Positions 1-7,072 of a stretch of 64,000 nt of DNA are shown in pieces (the first letter of the stretch is position 1; every line of letters begins with the position of its first letter). Origin of the DNA: Syntrophaceae bacterium UBA6087 (GTDB taxonomy: Bacteria; Desulfobacterota; Desulfomonilia; UBA1062); NCBI GenBank assembly GCA_002448235.1, contig DIXF01000018.1:1-64000 (forward strand). Reading direction: 5' to 3'. Below the pieces are notes generated by a model. The model was not told the origin of the DNA. It saw only the letters and a program-made list of their open reading frames with translations, and did no database searches. Position numbers and translations under genes: made by a program.

Positions 1-121
1 CAATGCGCTCTTCAATTATATGGTGAATCGCATACTCCAGCGTGCCGGGAACCAGCTGCTCGTGAAGCGATACAGGCACCAGAATCATCTGATCGTAATC
101 ATTCCTTTTATATCGTGCCAT
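1..121 (-). CDS. IS1182-type transposase, N-terminal part (cut by window edge)
   Basis: Only the first 40 residues are present; the gene continues beyond base 1. The start is the ATG at 121, preceded by a GAGGGG ribosome-binding site. The protein begins MARYKRNDYDQM and continues LVPVSLHEQLVPGTLEYAI, a pattern I recognise from the N-terminus of IS1182-family (DDE) transposases. It sits next to the attC-like site of an integron cassette, so it may mark an insertion into, or next to, the cassette array. Whether the gene is intact cannot be judged. The family call comes from pattern memory, not a search. Confidence 0.6.
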   Translation of the reverse strand, partial: MARYKRNDYDQMILVPVSLHEQLVPGTLEYAIHHIIEERI

Positions 122-239
122 CCGTGATCCCCTCAAATCTATAAATCACTTCTTATTTCAATATCATATATCACAAATGGCCTTGCTTTTCATGTGTTTT
201 TCAACGGTCTTCTAATCTTTTTCTGTACTTTTTCGACAG
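1..239 (-). mobile_element. Probable left portion of an insertion sequence
   Basis: This is the transposase start plus about 118 bases upstream of it, ending near the attC-like R' box at 240-246. On the minus strand the segment after that box reads GCCTGTCGAAAAAGT, which could be a terminal inverted repeat. The other end lies outside the window, so the boundary is inferred. It could instead be the beginning of a second integron cassette. Confidence 0.35.
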
Positions 240-297
240 GCTCAACGTGCTGATCACCGGCGGCTGGAAGCCGTCCGGTGGATTTGCGGGTTAGAGC
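240..297 (-). other. attC-like recombination site of the cupin cassette
   Basis: Read on the minus strand, the site starts with GCTCTAAC (297 to 290, R''-like) and ends with GTTGAGC (246 to 240, matching the GTTRRRY R' consensus). Between them is a strong imperfect hairpin: CACCGG and CGGCT (255-265 on the plus strand) pair with AGCCG and CCGGTG (269-280), leaving a single unpaired base at 274 and a 3-base loop. The length of 58 bases, the boxes and the bulged base are what attC sites show. It starts 12 bases after the stop of the cupin gene, the usual place. The R'' box deviates from RYYYAAC at its first base. Confidence 0.7.
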
Positions 298-725
298 CCT
301 GCACGGATATCATTTTGGATTTGATGGCCAAAGAGCCTCTTCATATTCTTTAGTGAAGGCTGGCGAGTTCGCTGTTAAATACTCTAAAGCTATATCTCCG
401 ATGTTTTTTATACCATGTTTCTTATTCGAGGGAATATAAACAGCATCACCTGAACTTACTTCACAGGTCTCATCTTCAATAACCATAAGACCTTTTCCCT
501 TTATAATGTAGTAGCATTGCTCAGGATCATGAGCATGAATAGGTTGCTGTGATCCTATAGGTACCATTGAAACCTGGATTGATAGGTTCTTAGCTGATGA
601 GCTTTGCGGGCTTATAAGCATATACGAGGTAAGGATATCTAAAGCTCCCGTATTTCTCGAAGTCGCCTTATTGAATATTTCCACTATGAATTCCCATCAA
701 TCAAAATTGTCCTGGTAGGCTCTAA
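246..725 (-). mobile_element. Integron gene cassette carrying a cupin gene (480 bp)
   Basis: Recombination occurs between G and TT of the core boxes. That gives a cassette beginning TTAGAGCC at 725 and ending at the G at 246. The cassette-start box GTTAGAGC (726 to 719) is exactly complementary to the R'' box GCTCTAAC at 297 to 290. This is expected if both ends come from one circular cassette with its own attC. The single gene fills the cassette, in the direction opposite to the integrase, as in classical integrons. Confidence 0.65.
310..684 (-). CDS. Small cupin-domain protein (integron cassette gene)
   Basis: This 124-residue single-domain cupin has the metal-binding motif around residues 44-66 (G44, H50, H52, E55) and the second motif with H90, which together form the usual 3His/1Glu site. 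No signal peptide or membrane segment is seen. The start is a GTG at 684 with only a weak GGGAA upstream; the nearest ATG (697) is in another frame. The gene lies inside a cassette bounded by integron core sites, and expression probably depends on a promoter in the attI/intI region. Cupins include isomerases, dioxygenases and sugar- or effector-binding proteins, so the substrate is unknown. Its base composition is clearly more AT-rich than the chromosomal genes to the right, consistent with acquisition. Confidence 0.8.
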   Translation of the reverse strand: MEIFNKATSRNTGALDILTSYMLISPQSSSAKNLSIQVSMVPIGSQQPIHAHDPEQCYYIIKGKGLMVIEDETCEVSSGDAVYIPSNKKHGIKNIGDIALEYLTANSPAFTKEYEEALWPSNPK

Positions 726-732
726 CAGTGTT

Positions 733-843
733 AATAGATGGAAAATTTTCCACCTATTGCCTTTATAAAAAGGAAAATTTTCCATCTATTCTCATATTAA
801 ACTATAAAACATGGAAAATGGGGTATTGTATTTTCCATCTATG
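733..843. repeat. Three TTTTCCAYCTATK half-sites, two within palindromes
   Basis: TTTTCCACCTATT occurs at 746-758, TTTTCCATCTATT at 778-790 and TTTTCCATCTATG at 831-843. The first is half of a 26-base near-perfect palindrome (733-758, one mismatch) centred on AAAATTTT. The second shares the GGAAAATTTTCC core (772-783). The third faces an inverted ATGGAAAAT at 811-819. They may be operators for a repressor or binding repeats for the integrase. Confidence 0.75.
780..808 (+). promoter_or_regulatory. Candidate sigma70 promoter of intI
   Basis: TTCCAT (780-785), 17 bases, TATAAA (803-808). The -35 box is weak and lies inside the second TTTTCCATCTATT half-site, so a protein bound there would block transcription. 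The integrase starts at 864. Confidence 0.35.
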
Positions 844-863
844 CTTATTAATTTATTGATGGC

Positions 864-1859
864 ATGGAAAACAAGGGCAATAAAAAATTTATCCCCGATC
901 CGAAACTGAGACTGATGGATCAGGTGCGACAGGTACTCCGTTATCATCACGCCTATCGAACCGAACAGACCTACTGCGAATGGATCCTCAGGTTTATCAG
1001 ATTCCATGGTAGTAAAACCCATCCTTTGAATCTGGGGAAAACTCATATCGATGCCTTCTTGAGCCACCTTGCTACCCATGATCTTGTGTCCGCATCCACT
1101 CAAAGACAGGCACTGAACGCGATTGTTTTTCTCTATCGCCGCGTCCTCGACCGCCCTCTTGAAGACCAGCTCGAACCGGTCCGCGCCAAAAGGTACCCGC
1201 GGCCTCCGGTCGTTCTGACCGCAACCGAGGTGCAGCGGGCGATGAAGCATATAACCGGCACACACCTGCTTATGTCCCAAATGCTTTACGGGTGCGGGTT
1301 GAGACTCATGGAGTGCATCCGCCTCAGAGTACAGGACCTCGATTTCGAAAGAAACCTGGTGTATGTCCGTGGAGCAAAGGGAGGAAAAGACCGCACGACC
1401 CTTTTCCCCCAGTCCATCCGTGAAGATTTGAGATTTCATGTCGAGCGGGTGAGAGATCTTCACCATGATGATCTGGCGTCCGGGTTCGGCGAAGTCTATA
1501 TCCCTGCGTCCCTGAACAGAAAATATCCCAACGCAAGCAAAGAGTTCAGGTGGCAGTATGTTTTCCCATCCAAAAGCCTGAGCGTCGACCCCAGGACAGG
1601 AGAGACACGCAGGCATCATGTCCTGGAATCAGGCCTGCAGAAAGCCGTCAAGCTAGCCTGTGACAAAGCCGGTATCACCAAAAGGGCCGGCTGCCATACC
1701 CTGCGCCACAGCTTTGCCACCCACCTGCTCGAAAACGGGGTTAATATCCGGGTGGTACAGGAACTGATGGGGCATTCGGATGTTAAGACCACTGAAATCT
1801 ATACCCACGTAATGCAGAAAGACCTTGCAAAGCTCAAGAGCCCTCTCGACTGCCTGTAG
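864..1859 (+). CDS. intI: Integron integrase (tyrosine recombinase)
   Basis: 331 residues, the usual IntI length. It has an N-terminal SAM-like core-binding domain (about 12-105) and a catalytic domain (about 115-325). The catalytic residues are in place: R147 (CGLRL), K172 or K175, H278 and R281 (CHTLRHSF), H304 (MGHS) and Y313 (EIYTHV). The integron-specific insertion is present at about 210-235 (YIPASLNRKYPNAS followed by FRWQYVFPS). It separates IntI from XerC/XerD and binds the flipped-out bases of attC. The adjacent attI-like region, cassette and attC-like site support the assignment. The protein should catalyse attI x attC insertion and attC x attC excision. The start ATG at 864 has no clear ribosome-binding site. 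No frameshift or premature stop is seen, so it is probably active. Confidence 0.92.
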   Translation: MENKGNKKFIPDPKLRLMDQVRQVLRYHHAYRTEQTYCEWILRFIRFHGSKTHPLNLGKTHIDAFLSHLATHDLVSASTQRQALNAIVFLYRRVLDRPLEDQLEPVRAKRYPRPPVVLTATEVQRAMKHITGTHLLMSQMLYGCGLRLMECIRLRVQDLDFERNLVYVRGAKGGKDRTTLFPQSIREDLRFHVERVRDLHHDDLASGFGEVYIPASLNRKYPNASKEFRWQYVFPSKSLSVDPRTGETRRHHVLESGLQKAVKLACDKAGITKRAGCHTLRHSFATHLLENGVNIRVVQELMGHSDVKTTEIYTHVMQKDLAKLKSPLDCL

Positions 1860-2268
1860 ATGCGGCCGGTATTGCCTGGGCGGACGGAAAGGGGGAACCC
1901 TGGTTGAAACGATAAGGGCAGACTCCGTCCCGGACAGGTGAAATAGTTTCGAGAAGAGAGCAGCCCTCAATGCAATCGTGCAATTCATGATGTAATACCA
2001 TGCATTATGAACAAGCGTCCCTTTTGTGTCAAGGAATTCCGGCAATTGATGAGTTCACGCCGGACAAACGTCCTCTGCACAGGCCTTTGAGACAGGGATG
2101 CTGGTTCCTTTGTATTCATCTCGGGTTATGGACAAAGTGCTCTTCCGTGCTTGACAAAAGGGCTGAAATTTTCTTTATCATACCCCAGTTCATCCGGTTT
2201 TGTTATCGGGGCACATTTGAATACCGCATGTATGCATTTTGAGGGGTTAACATATAAGGAGGACTTCG
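1860..2268. other. Intergenic region without recognisable gene
   Basis: These 409 bases separate the integrase from the ABC operon. I see no convincing coding region. A short inverted repeat TCCGGC/GCCGGA flanks 17 bases near 2037-2066, without a T-tract. TTGACA at 2151-2156 followed by an AT-rich stretch (TTTATC/TATCAT near 2174-2181) is a possible promoter for the operon that begins at 2269. An AAGGAGGA ribosome-binding site precedes that gene. Confidence 0.5.
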
Positions 2269-3207
2269 ATGATCCATGTGGAAAAGCTGACCAAGTTTTA
2301 CGGCGATTTCTGCGCGGTGGACAAGATCGACCTTGAAGTGAGCAAGGGGGAGATCACCGGGCTCCTGGGCCCCAACGGCGCAGGCAAGACAACGACGCTT
2401 CGCATGCTCACGGGCTACCTCGAGCCTACATCCGGCGTCATCCGGATCAAGGGCTATTCCATCGACGACAACCTGCTCGACATCAAGAAGCTCATCGGCT
2501 ACCTTCCCGAATCCGCGCCGCTGTACCACGGCATGCTCGTTTACGACTACCTCGACTATATCGGGGAGATCAGGGGCCTGGAGACGAAGAAGAAGATGGA
2601 GCGCATCCACCAGCTGGCCGATCTCTGCGGGCTGGTGGGCATCATGCACAAGCCCATCGGCGAGCTCTCCAAAGGCCTCAAGCAGCGGGTCGGCCTGGCG
2701 CACGCCATGATGGAAGACCCGGAGATCCTCATCCTCGACGAGCCGACCTCGGGCCTGGACCCGAACCAGATCGTCGAGATCAGGGACATCATCCGCTCCT
2801 TCGGCAAGGAAAAGACCATCATCCTTTCCACGCATATCCTGAGCGAGGCCGAGGCGACCTGCGACCGCATCGTGATCATCGATAGGGGAAGGATCGTGGC
2901 GGACGGCAGCACCGAGTCGCTCCGAAAGACCCACGGCCAGGAAAAGATCATCAACATCAGCCTGCTCAAGGCCGACTTCGATACTGCCCTGAGAAAGCTC
3001 GGCGCGGTCGAAGGCGTGACCAGGATCGAGAACATAGACCCCCCGGAGCCCGACAAGCTGCGGCTGAAGATCGTCTCGGACAGCGCAGACGATATGCAGG
3101 AGAAAATCTTCGCCTGCATCAAGGAGACCGACTGGGTCCTCGTGGAGTTCACCCAGGAGGTCAAGTCCCTTGAGAACATCTTCCGCGAACTCACGAAGGA
3201 GGCGTAA
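2269..3207 (+). CDS. ABC transporter ATP-binding protein, GldA-like
   Basis: This is the cytoplasmic ATPase of an ABC-2-type exporter. Walker A is at about 34-42 (GPNGAGKTT), the signature LSKGLKQR at about 133-140, Walker B at about 152-158 (ILILDEP), the D-loop SGLDP just after, and the H-loop STHILSEAE near 189. A C-terminal extension of roughly 90 residues follows, as in CcmA/GldA-type ATPases. The start ATG at 2269 follows AAGGAGGACTTCG. It is the first gene of a tight four-gene operon with a permease, a GldG-like protein and a DUF4340 protein. That set resembles the gliding-motility exporter genes gldA/gldF/gldG but is widespread in bacteria that do not glide. The substrate is unknown. 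Confidence 0.9.
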   Translation: MIHVEKLTKFYGDFCAVDKIDLEVSKGEITGLLGPNGAGKTTTLRMLTGYLEPTSGVIRIKGYSIDDNLLDIKKLIGYLPESAPLYHGMLVYDYLDYIGEIRGLETKKKMERIHQLADLCGLVGIMHKPIGELSKGLKQRVGLAHAMMEDPEILILDEPTSGLDPNQIVEIRDIIRSFGKEKTIILSTHILSEAEATCDRIVIIDRGRIVADGSTESLRKTHGQEKIINISLLKADFDTALRKLGAVEGVTRIENIDPPEPDKLRLKIVSDSADDMQEKIFACIKETDWVLVEFTQEVKSLENIFRELTKEA

Positions 3208-3212
3208 AAACC

Positions 3213-3917
3213 ATGCCCCAGGTCCTCAACATATTTAAAAAGGAAATCCGGGACTACTTCATATCCCCCATCGGCTACATCGTGATCTGCATCTTTCTGC
3301 TCGTCACGGGGTGGTTCTTCTTCGCCACGTTCTTCATATTTTCCGAGGCGAACCTGCGCAGCTTCTTCAACCTGCTGCCGCTGACCTTCGCGCTGGTGGT
3401 CCCGGCGGTGACCATGCGCCTCTTTGCCGAGGAGCTCCACACGGGCAGCTACGAGATGCTGCTCACCCTCCCGGTCCGGCTCACGGACGTGATCGTCGGC
3501 AAGTTCCTGGCAGGCGCCGCCTTTGTCACCATTATGCTCGTTCCAACGCTGGCCTACGCGTTGAGCGTCACCTTTATCGGCGAGCTCGACTGGGGCCCGG
3601 TGATCGGCGGGTATCTGGGAGCGGTGCTCCTGGGCGCGGCCTTCAGCGCCGTGGGCGTTTTCGCCTCGTCGCTCACGCGCAACCAGATCGTGGCGTGCAT
3701 CGTGGGCATGGTCATCTGCTTTACGCTCACGCTCTTCGACCGGATGGTGTTCTTCTTCCCCGGCCGGATCGTCGAGGCCTTCACCTACCTCGCCGCGAGC
3801 TATCACTTCGAGAACATCTCAAAGGGCATCATCGACTCGCGCGACCTGCTCTATTTTGCCAGCGTGATCTTCGTGTCCCTCTACGGCGCGAATCTTGTCA
3901 TGCAGACAAAGAGATAA
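3213..3917 (+). CDS. ABC-2 family permease, GldF-like
   Basis: 234 residues with about six hydrophobic segments, starting with a membrane span shortly after an N-terminal cytosolic stretch (LNIFKKEIRDYF), the classical beginning of ABC-2 permeases. The ATG at 3213 lies 5 bases after the ATPase stop, and its AAGGAGG site lies in the end of the ATPase gene, so the two are translationally linked. It should form the membrane channel with the ATPase at 2269. The GldG-like protein downstream is the usual third component. The transported substrate cannot be deduced. Confidence 0.87.
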   Translation: MPQVLNIFKKEIRDYFISPIGYIVICIFLLVTGWFFFATFFIFSEANLRSFFNLLPLTFALVVPAVTMRLFAEELHTGSYEMLLTLPVRLTDVIVGKFLAGAAFVTIMLVPTLAYALSVTFIGELDWGPVIGGYLGAVLLGAAFSAVGVFASSLTRNQIVACIVGMVICFTLTLFDRMVFFFPGRIVEAFTYLAASYHFENISKGIIDSRDLLYFASVIFVSLYGANLVMQTKR

Positions 3918-3927
3918 GGAGACGTAT

Positions 3928-6111
3928 ATGACTGCAAAGCACACATCCCGATATGCGAAATTCGCCATATATCTCGTCGTCGTCGTGCTCATCAATATCG
4001 CGGGGCTCTCGCTTTTCTTCCGCATCGACCTCACCGGCAACAAGGTCTACTCGCTTTCAAAGGTGAGCAGGGAGGTCGTCCACACCCTGTCCGAGCCGCT
4101 CACCATCAACGTGTTCTTCACCAAGAACCTGCCCGCGCCCTACAACACGGTCGAGCGCTACCTCAAGGACGTGCTCGGCGAGTATGCTCTCTACGGCGGC
4201 AAAAACTTCAACTACCGGTTCTACGACGTGACGCCCGAAGACGAAGGCGGAAACGAGCAGAGCATCGAAAACCGCAAGATGGCCCAGGACTACGGGCTCT
4301 ACCCTGTCCAGATACAGGCCATCGAGAAGGACGAGGTGAAGTTCAAGAAGGCCTACATGGGCCTGGTGATCCTCCACGGCGACATGATGGAGCGCCTCCC
4401 CACCATCACCTCCACCGACGGCCTGGAGTACAAGATCACCACCTCCATCATGAAGCTCAACAATAAAATCAGCGCGCTGCTCAAGCTCGACAACCCCGTG
4501 AGCGTGAAGTTCTACTACTCGCCCTCGCTCAACGACGTGGCGCCCTACATGGGCTTGAACGAGATGCCGCAGCTCACCAGGGCGGTCAAGGGCATCGTGG
4601 AGAACCTCAACAAGAAGATGTACGGCAAGCTCATGTACTCGTCCACTGCGCCCAGGGACAAAGGCGAGCTCGAAAAGCTGGTGAAATCGCACAACCTCAT
4701 GCACTTCAAATGGCCGGATCTCGACGGCACGGACGTCAAGGCGGGAGAAGGCGTCATCGGCATGATCATTCAGCACGGAGACAGCACCACCGTTCTCCCC
4801 ATGGTTCAGGTGTACCGCCTGCCCCTGTTCGGGACGCGGTACAATCTCGTCAAGCCCGACGAGCTCGAAGAAACGATCACGCAGACCATCGAGACCATGA
4901 TCGGCATAAACGAGAGCATCGGCTACCTCGAAGACCACGGCACGCTGCAGACCTACGCCATGCCCGGGGCTTCGGCCAGAGAGCCCCTGACCAACTTCAC
5001 CGAGCTTCTGTCCCAGAACTATTCGCTGAAAAAGGTGAACTTGAGCGAGTCCGGCATACCCAAGGGACTCAAGAGCCTTGTCATTGCAAGCCCCACGCAG
5101 AATTTCACCGATTACGAGCTGTTCCAGATCGACCAGGCGCTCATGCAGGGGACCAACCTGGCCCTGTTCATGGATAAGTTCCAGGAGGTCCAGTACGGCC
5201 AGCCCGGAAGCCCCTATGCCCAGTCGCAGCACGTCCCGGTCAATACCGGCCTGGAAAAGCTCCTGGAGCATCACGGGGTGCGCGTCGCAAGCTCCATCGT
5301 CCTCGACGAGAAGAGCTATAAGCAGCGGGTGCCCGTCGAGTACGGCGGCGGCGAGCAGAACATCTACTTCGCGCCAATCATCGAGAACAAGTACATCAAC
5401 GCCGAGCTCGATTATATGAAAAACATCAACAGCATGATCACGCTGGCCATGTCTCCCATCGAGGCCGATGAAAAGATCCTCGCAGAAAACAAGATCTTTG
5501 CGCACAAGCTTTTCTCCTCTTCCGAGCGGTCCTGGGAGATGCGCGACAATATCGTGCTCAACCCCATGAGCATACGGCCGCCTTCCGAGGACGAAATGCA
5601 GAGCAGGCCTCTGGCCTATCTCCTGGAAGGCAGCTTCAAGAGCTATTTTGCAGGCAAGCCGATCCCGGAGAAAGAGGCGGCGCCAGAAGAGCCCAAGCCC
5701 GGCGGCGGAGCAGACAGCGCGCCTGCAGGCAATGCCGGGCTCTCAAAGATCGAGCAGACCGGCGCCTTTGTTCCGGCCTCGGCCAAACCGGGAAAGATAC
5801 TCCTCGTGGGCTCGTCCCACATGCTGACGAACAACCTGCTCGACGGCGAAGGCCAGAGCCCCAACGCCACGTTCGTCATGAACATGATCGACGTGCTCAA
5901 CGACCGTGTGGACATCTCGCTCATGAGAAGCAAGACGCTGACCATCAACCCGCTTCAAGACATCCAGGTACGGACCAAGATGTTCATCAAGACGTTCAAC
6001 ATCGCCGTGGTGCCCGCCCTGGTCGTAGGCTTCGGGCTCCTTGTCTGGGCACGGAGACGCTACCGCAAAAAGCGCATCGAGCTCATGTTCAGCAGGAGGG
6101 AAACCGCGTGA
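3928..6111 (+). CDS. GldG-like ABC transporter auxiliary protein
   Basis: About 727 residues. There is one membrane span near the N-terminus (about residues 12-32), a long extracytoplasmic region, a proline-rich low-complexity stretch near residues 570-600, and a C-terminal span followed by a basic tail (WARRRYRKKR). This is the layout of the GldG/ABC_transp_aux family. I chose the ATG at 3928, which follows ATAAGGAGACGTAT; an upstream TTG at 3895 would overlap the permease and lacks a site. It overlaps the next gene by 4 bases. The family is thought to act with the ATPase and permease at the outer face of the membrane. Its exact role here is unknown. Confidence 0.85.
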   Translation: MTAKHTSRYAKFAIYLVVVVLINIAGLSLFFRIDLTGNKVYSLSKVSREVVHTLSEPLTINVFFTKNLPAPYNTVERYLKDVLGEYALYGGKNFNYRFYDVTPEDEGGNEQSIENRKMAQDYGLYPVQIQAIEKDEVKFKKAYMGLVILHGDMMERLPTITSTDGLEYKITTSIMKLNNKISALLKLDNPVSVKFYYSPSLNDVAPYMGLNEMPQLTRAVKGIVENLNKKMYGKLMYSSTAPRDKGELEKLVKSHNLMHFKWPDLDGTDVKAGEGVIGMIIQHGDSTTVLPMVQVYRLPLFGTRYNLVKPDELEETITQTIETMIGINESIGYLEDHGTLQTYAMPGASAREPLTNFTELLSQNYSLKKVNLSESGIPKGLKSLVIASPTQNFTDYELFQIDQALMQGTNLALFMDKFQEVQYGQPGSPYAQSQHVPVNTGLEKLLEHHGVRVASSIVLDEKSYKQRVPVEYGGGEQNIYFAPIIENKYINAELDYMKNINSMITLAMSPIEADEKILAENKIFAHKLFSSSERSWEMRDNIVLNPMSIRPPSEDEMQSRPLAYLLEGSFKSYFAGKPIPEKEAAPEEPKPGGGADSAPAGNAGLSKIEQTGAFVPASAKPGKILLVGSSHMLTNNLLDGEGQSPNATFVMNMIDVLNDRVDISLMRSKTLTINPLQDIQVRTKMFIKTFNIAVVPALVVGFGLLVWARRRYRKKRIELMFSRRETA

Positions 6112-7040
6112 AGAACAAAAATGAATACCTCATCCTGATCGTTCTCATCCTCGCTCTGGGGGCATACCTGTACTTCAAGCGCACCGACCAGGTTCATTAC
6201 CAGGTCCCTCAGCTCTCGGAGATCGACACAAAGAAGATATCCAGAATCGAGATCGTGAAAAAAGGCCGGGTACTCTCACTGAGCCAAAAAGACGGGGCCT
6301 GGCATATCGATCCCAAGGGATACCCGGCCGACAAGGCCAGGGTCGAGAAGATGCTCGGCCATGTAGGCGGTCTCACGCTCACCGATCTGGTGTCCGAGTC
6401 GGAGAACTACACCCGCTACGACTTGGGCCCCGAGGAGAAGATCACGGTAAAGGCCTTTGCAGGAGCCTCGCTCAGCCGCTCGTTCGATGTGGGCAAGGCC
6501 GCACCTTCATCCCGTCATACCTATGTGATGCTGCCGGGCGACACCCATGTCTACCAGGCGAAAGACAGCTTCCGCGAGAATTTCCAGCTCGGGATGAACG
6601 AGCTGAGAGACAGGACCGTGCTTGAGTTTTCCACGGACGAAATCAAAAAGGTCGCCGTCACACAAGGCGGCCGTTCCGTCACGCTCACCCGCGTCGAAAA
6701 GGCCGGGCAAGCAGAAGAGCCCCGGGCGGAGCCGCCGGCCAAACAGGTCGTCTGGACTGACGATTCCGGCAAAGAGGCGGCAAAAGCCGATGTGGACATG
6801 CTGCTCTCGTCTCTGAGCAAACTCGAATGCGGCGAATTCCTCGAAGACTCGACAAGAGAGGGCTTAACTTCGCCGGAAACAAAAGTGACGCTCTCCGGGA
6901 CAAAGGAGCATACGCTCTCGCTCCATGCTAAACAGGGGGACAAAACCCCCGCGACCTCTTCGAAAAGCCCCTATGTGTTCGCCCTGCCCGACTACCGGCA
7001 GGAGGGAATATTGAAGAGCATCGAAGCGCTCGTGAAGTAA
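6108..7040 (+). CDS. DUF4340 domain membrane-anchored protein
   Basis: 310 residues. It starts at a GTG that overlaps the TGA of the GldG-like gene (GTGA), indicating translational coupling. One N-terminal membrane anchor (about residues 7-23) is followed by an extracytoplasmic beta-rich domain with repeated 'lysine-rich strand, tryptophan' units, as in DUF4340 proteins. The family is almost always encoded after gldG-like genes and is presumed to be part of the same exporter. No catalytic motif is visible. It is the last gene of the operon; the next gene is convergent. Confidence 0.83.
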   Translation: MKNKNEYLILIVLILALGAYLYFKRTDQVHYQVPQLSEIDTKKISRIEIVKKGRVLSLSQKDGAWHIDPKGYPADKARVEKMLGHVGGLTLTDLVSESENYTRYDLGPEEKITVKAFAGASLSRSFDVGKAAPSSRHTYVMLPGDTHVYQAKDSFRENFQLGMNELRDRTVLEFSTDEIKKVAVTQGGRSVTLTRVEKAGQAEEPRAEPPAKQVVWTDDSGKEAAKADVDMLLSSLSKLECGEFLEDSTREGLTSPETKVTLSGTKEHTLSLHAKQGDKTPATSSKSPYVFALPDYRQEGILKSIEALVK

Positions 7041-7072
7041 GACCGGTACGAAAATTCCCGCGGCCGGCAGGC

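Larger units (their letters stand above)
718..863. other. attI-like region between integrase and first cassette
   Basis: This is the 138-base AT-rich spacer between the integrase start and the core box GTTAGAGCC (726 to 718, minus strand), where the cupin cassette joins. Its location next to intI, and the cassette orientation away from intI, are those of an attI site. It also carries the palindromic TTTTCCAYCTATT repeats and a candidate intI promoter. The exact limits of integrase binding cannot be read from sequence alone. Confidence 0.55.

Noticed and set aside
733..843. CRISPR-like repeat
   Set aside because: There are only three half-sites at unequal spacing (32 and 53 bases), they are palindromic, and no cas genes are present.
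792..1619. 275-residue open frame antisense to the integrase
   Set aside because: It is fully antisense to a clearly conserved gene, has no ribosome-binding site and no family pattern.
2151..2181. Firm promoter call for the ABC operon
   Set aside because: The -35 box TTGACA is perfect, but no good -10 hexamer occurs at 16-18 bases.
2556..3806. 416-residue open frame antisense to the ABC genes
   Set aside because: It covers two well-defined genes on the other strand and is low-complexity in its first third.
4057..5505. 482-residue open frame antisense to the GldG-like gene
   Set aside because: It is a by-product of GC-rich third positions on the coding strand, rich in Val, Leu and His with no motif.
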